Of a DNA stretch of 24,571 nucleotides, positions 23,350 to 24,571 are shown piece after piece (position 1 is the first letter of the stretch; each line of letters begins with the position of its first letter). The DNA lies in assembly GCA_002067635.1 (NCBI GenBank), contig MVRB01000077.1, positions 1 to 24,571 on the forward strand, in the 5' to 3' direction. Both the position numbers and the translations under genes were made by a program. Source of the DNA: Methanomassiliicoccales archaeon PtaU1.Bin030 (GTDB lineage Archaea; Thermoplasmatota; Thermoplasmata; Methanomassiliicoccales; Methanomassiliicoccaceae). Below the pieces are notes generated by a model. That model was not told the DNA's origin. It saw nothing but the letters and a program-made list of their open reading frames with translations, and ran no database searches.

Positions 23350-24571
23350 TCTTTCTATTACTGTCCATATCGCGAGCAATGATCTTTCGCTGACAAGAGT
23401 CCCTTGTTACCGGGACCGGACACGGGCAATCACGGTGTGGTAAGCCTCCATGATGCTGCGGTCAATTTTTTTGGGTATGCATTTTTCGTTACTCGTTGAT
23501 TATAATTACAGCAGCAATCTAATCAGGAACGGGGCAGCCGACCCATAGGGCTTCAGGATCTAACGCATGGTATGGAAGAACCAAGGGGATTGGTACTTCT
23601 CATTGCGGAAGGGGCTCTGCGAACAAGCAGCGAGGAGTAAGATCTGGATAGTGCTGTCCATGGCCGGTTCGCAGGATGACCTGCAAACAAGTGTGGTTTG
23701 TCTGGGACGGTCTTCAAGACATCCTCTACCACCTGATCCAACCATGTGACCTTTTGTAGGTCGGTGATTACCACCTAAAAGGCAACCCTGCGGTAGCATG
23801 GTACGACATGTTCAACGAGCCCCGGACCGTAATAATTGTCACGCAAAGTATCGGACCGGTAATGGTGACAAGACCGCATTCTTTTACGGGGTGACCGCTG
23901 TGGCCTTGGCCACAGTGTGCTAAGCAATCCACGGACCACAGGCGTTGCTAGCCTGGGCAAAATGTTCGGCTGGGGGTAGATTGATTTTTTAATCTCAGCA
24001 CAGCCAATGTACCATTTTAGATTAAATCTCGACACTAACGCGGATCGAACAAGGACTGGAACAACTTCGCCACGCCTCATACTTGTGTCAAGAAAGATGG
24101 AGGCCCTTGTTCTGGGGTGTGCGGGCCGATAAATTCGTTGTACCACTTAGGCGGTACGTCTATGAAAAGAGCGCAATTTATGCGAGCGGTGGGAGGTATT
24201 CACCTCCATGGTGCTTACCTGTACCTCAGGCACCCCCAGCAATGGAAACGGTTCGTGAGGCCAAAATACGGAACGTCCATCAGCAATACTTTTCTACTCT
24301 TATGAGCGAAACGCGATCCTATGCTCAGAAAAGACGCATTTAAAAAAAATAATTATAAGGCCATATAATAGGCAAGTGTTTTTATCAAGGTACGAATGTA
24401 ATAACAACACAGTTCCGGTTAACCCTCTTTGTAGGTCCGTCGAAGGAGAAGGGGTTGACCAGATACTTCGAGTAACTCGAGAAACGTACCAAAGTACCAA
24501 TTTTTCGGTATTACCTTAATTGATTTTCAGACGGTTAGTATTATGAATACAACTCATTATATTTTTTGATA
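23350..24571. other. gene-poor, AT-richer stretch to the window end
   Basis: About 1.2 kb without a convincing gene on either strand. Open frames here (up to about 120 codons) lack sensible composition, recognisable motifs or promoters. One short plus-strand stretch around 23800-23920 translates to a segment with DKTAFFYGV, vaguely like the region before the second catalytic Asp of some DDE transposases, but it is interrupted by stops. A perfect 8-bp inverted repeat sits at 23898-23915. No tRNA, CRISPR or clear insertion-sequence ends were found. Decayed mobile DNA is the likeliest explanation, with low certainty. Confidence 0.4.
23898..23915. repeat. short inverted repeat
   Basis: CTGTGGCC-TT-GGCCACAG: a perfect 8-bp stem with two central bases. 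It could be a hairpin or a protein-binding palindrome. There is no T-run after it, so it is not a typical terminator. Confidence 0.6.

Noticed and set aside
23800..23922. Possible transposase pseudogene fragment
   Set aside because: The resemblance rests on one short stretch (DKTAFFYGV) and stops follow at once; not enough to annotate.
23775..24146. 123-codon minus-strand frame
   Set aside because: Arg/Pro/Ser-rich without motifs or a promoter; likely chance.
1..24571. CRISPR array
   Set aside because: No regularly spaced direct repeats were seen on reading the window.

Overview
This window looks like a chromosome segment of a GC-rich euryarchaeon, most likely of the Thermoplasmatota (a Methanomassiliicoccales-like methanogen lineage is my best guess, not proven). 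The archaeal signs are the L18e-L13-S9-RpoN gene run, archaeal-type TrpRS and PheRS alpha, AT-rich TATA boxes about 25-35 nt upstream of genes (several apparently leaderless), and GGTGA-type ribosome binding sites. Most coding sequence is GC-rich. The last 3 kb, after a tRNA-Pro gene, is visibly more AT-rich and gene-poor.

Layout. Positions 1-2493 (+): two tandem paralogues with a winged-helix N-terminus and TPR-like helices, the first cut by the window edge. Positions 2471-5523 (-): a translation cluster trpS-trmO-pheS. Positions 5591-6001 (-): a stand-alone response-regulator receiver domain. Positions 6199-8479 (+): a compact ubiquitin-like conjugation locus, E1, Ubl, E2 and JAMM protease. 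Positions 8565-10396 (-): a divergent endonuclease IV-like protein with a long charged tail, coupled to a 6-phospho-3-hexuloisomerase. Positions 10570-20031 (+): two giant paralogous DUF4011/SF1 helicase/nuclease proteins in tandem, probably genome defence. Positions 20124-21514 (+): L18e, L13, S9 and RpoN. Positions 21553-21628: tRNA-Pro(GGG) with encoded CCA. Positions 21822-24571: a D12-class adenine DNA methyltransferase, one small ORF and about 1.2 kb without a convincing gene, probably an island next to the tRNA.

The most notable system is the ubiquitin-like locus. The E1 has the nucleotide-binding GxGxxG, a CxxC zinc pair and a candidate catalytic Cys. The 85-residue Ubl has a ubiquitin-like beta-grasp end and a Gly-Gly followed by a six-residue tail. 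The E2 has a eukaryote-like HPN...Cys active site. The JAMM protein closely resembles Rpn11. Ubl, E2 and JAMM genes overlap, so they are probably co-translated. The expected cycle is JAMM trimming of the Ubl to Gly-Gly, E1 adenylation and thioester formation, transfer to E2, conjugation to a target, and JAMM removal. No RING-type E3 is visible in the window. The second system of interest is the tandem helicase/nuclease pair.
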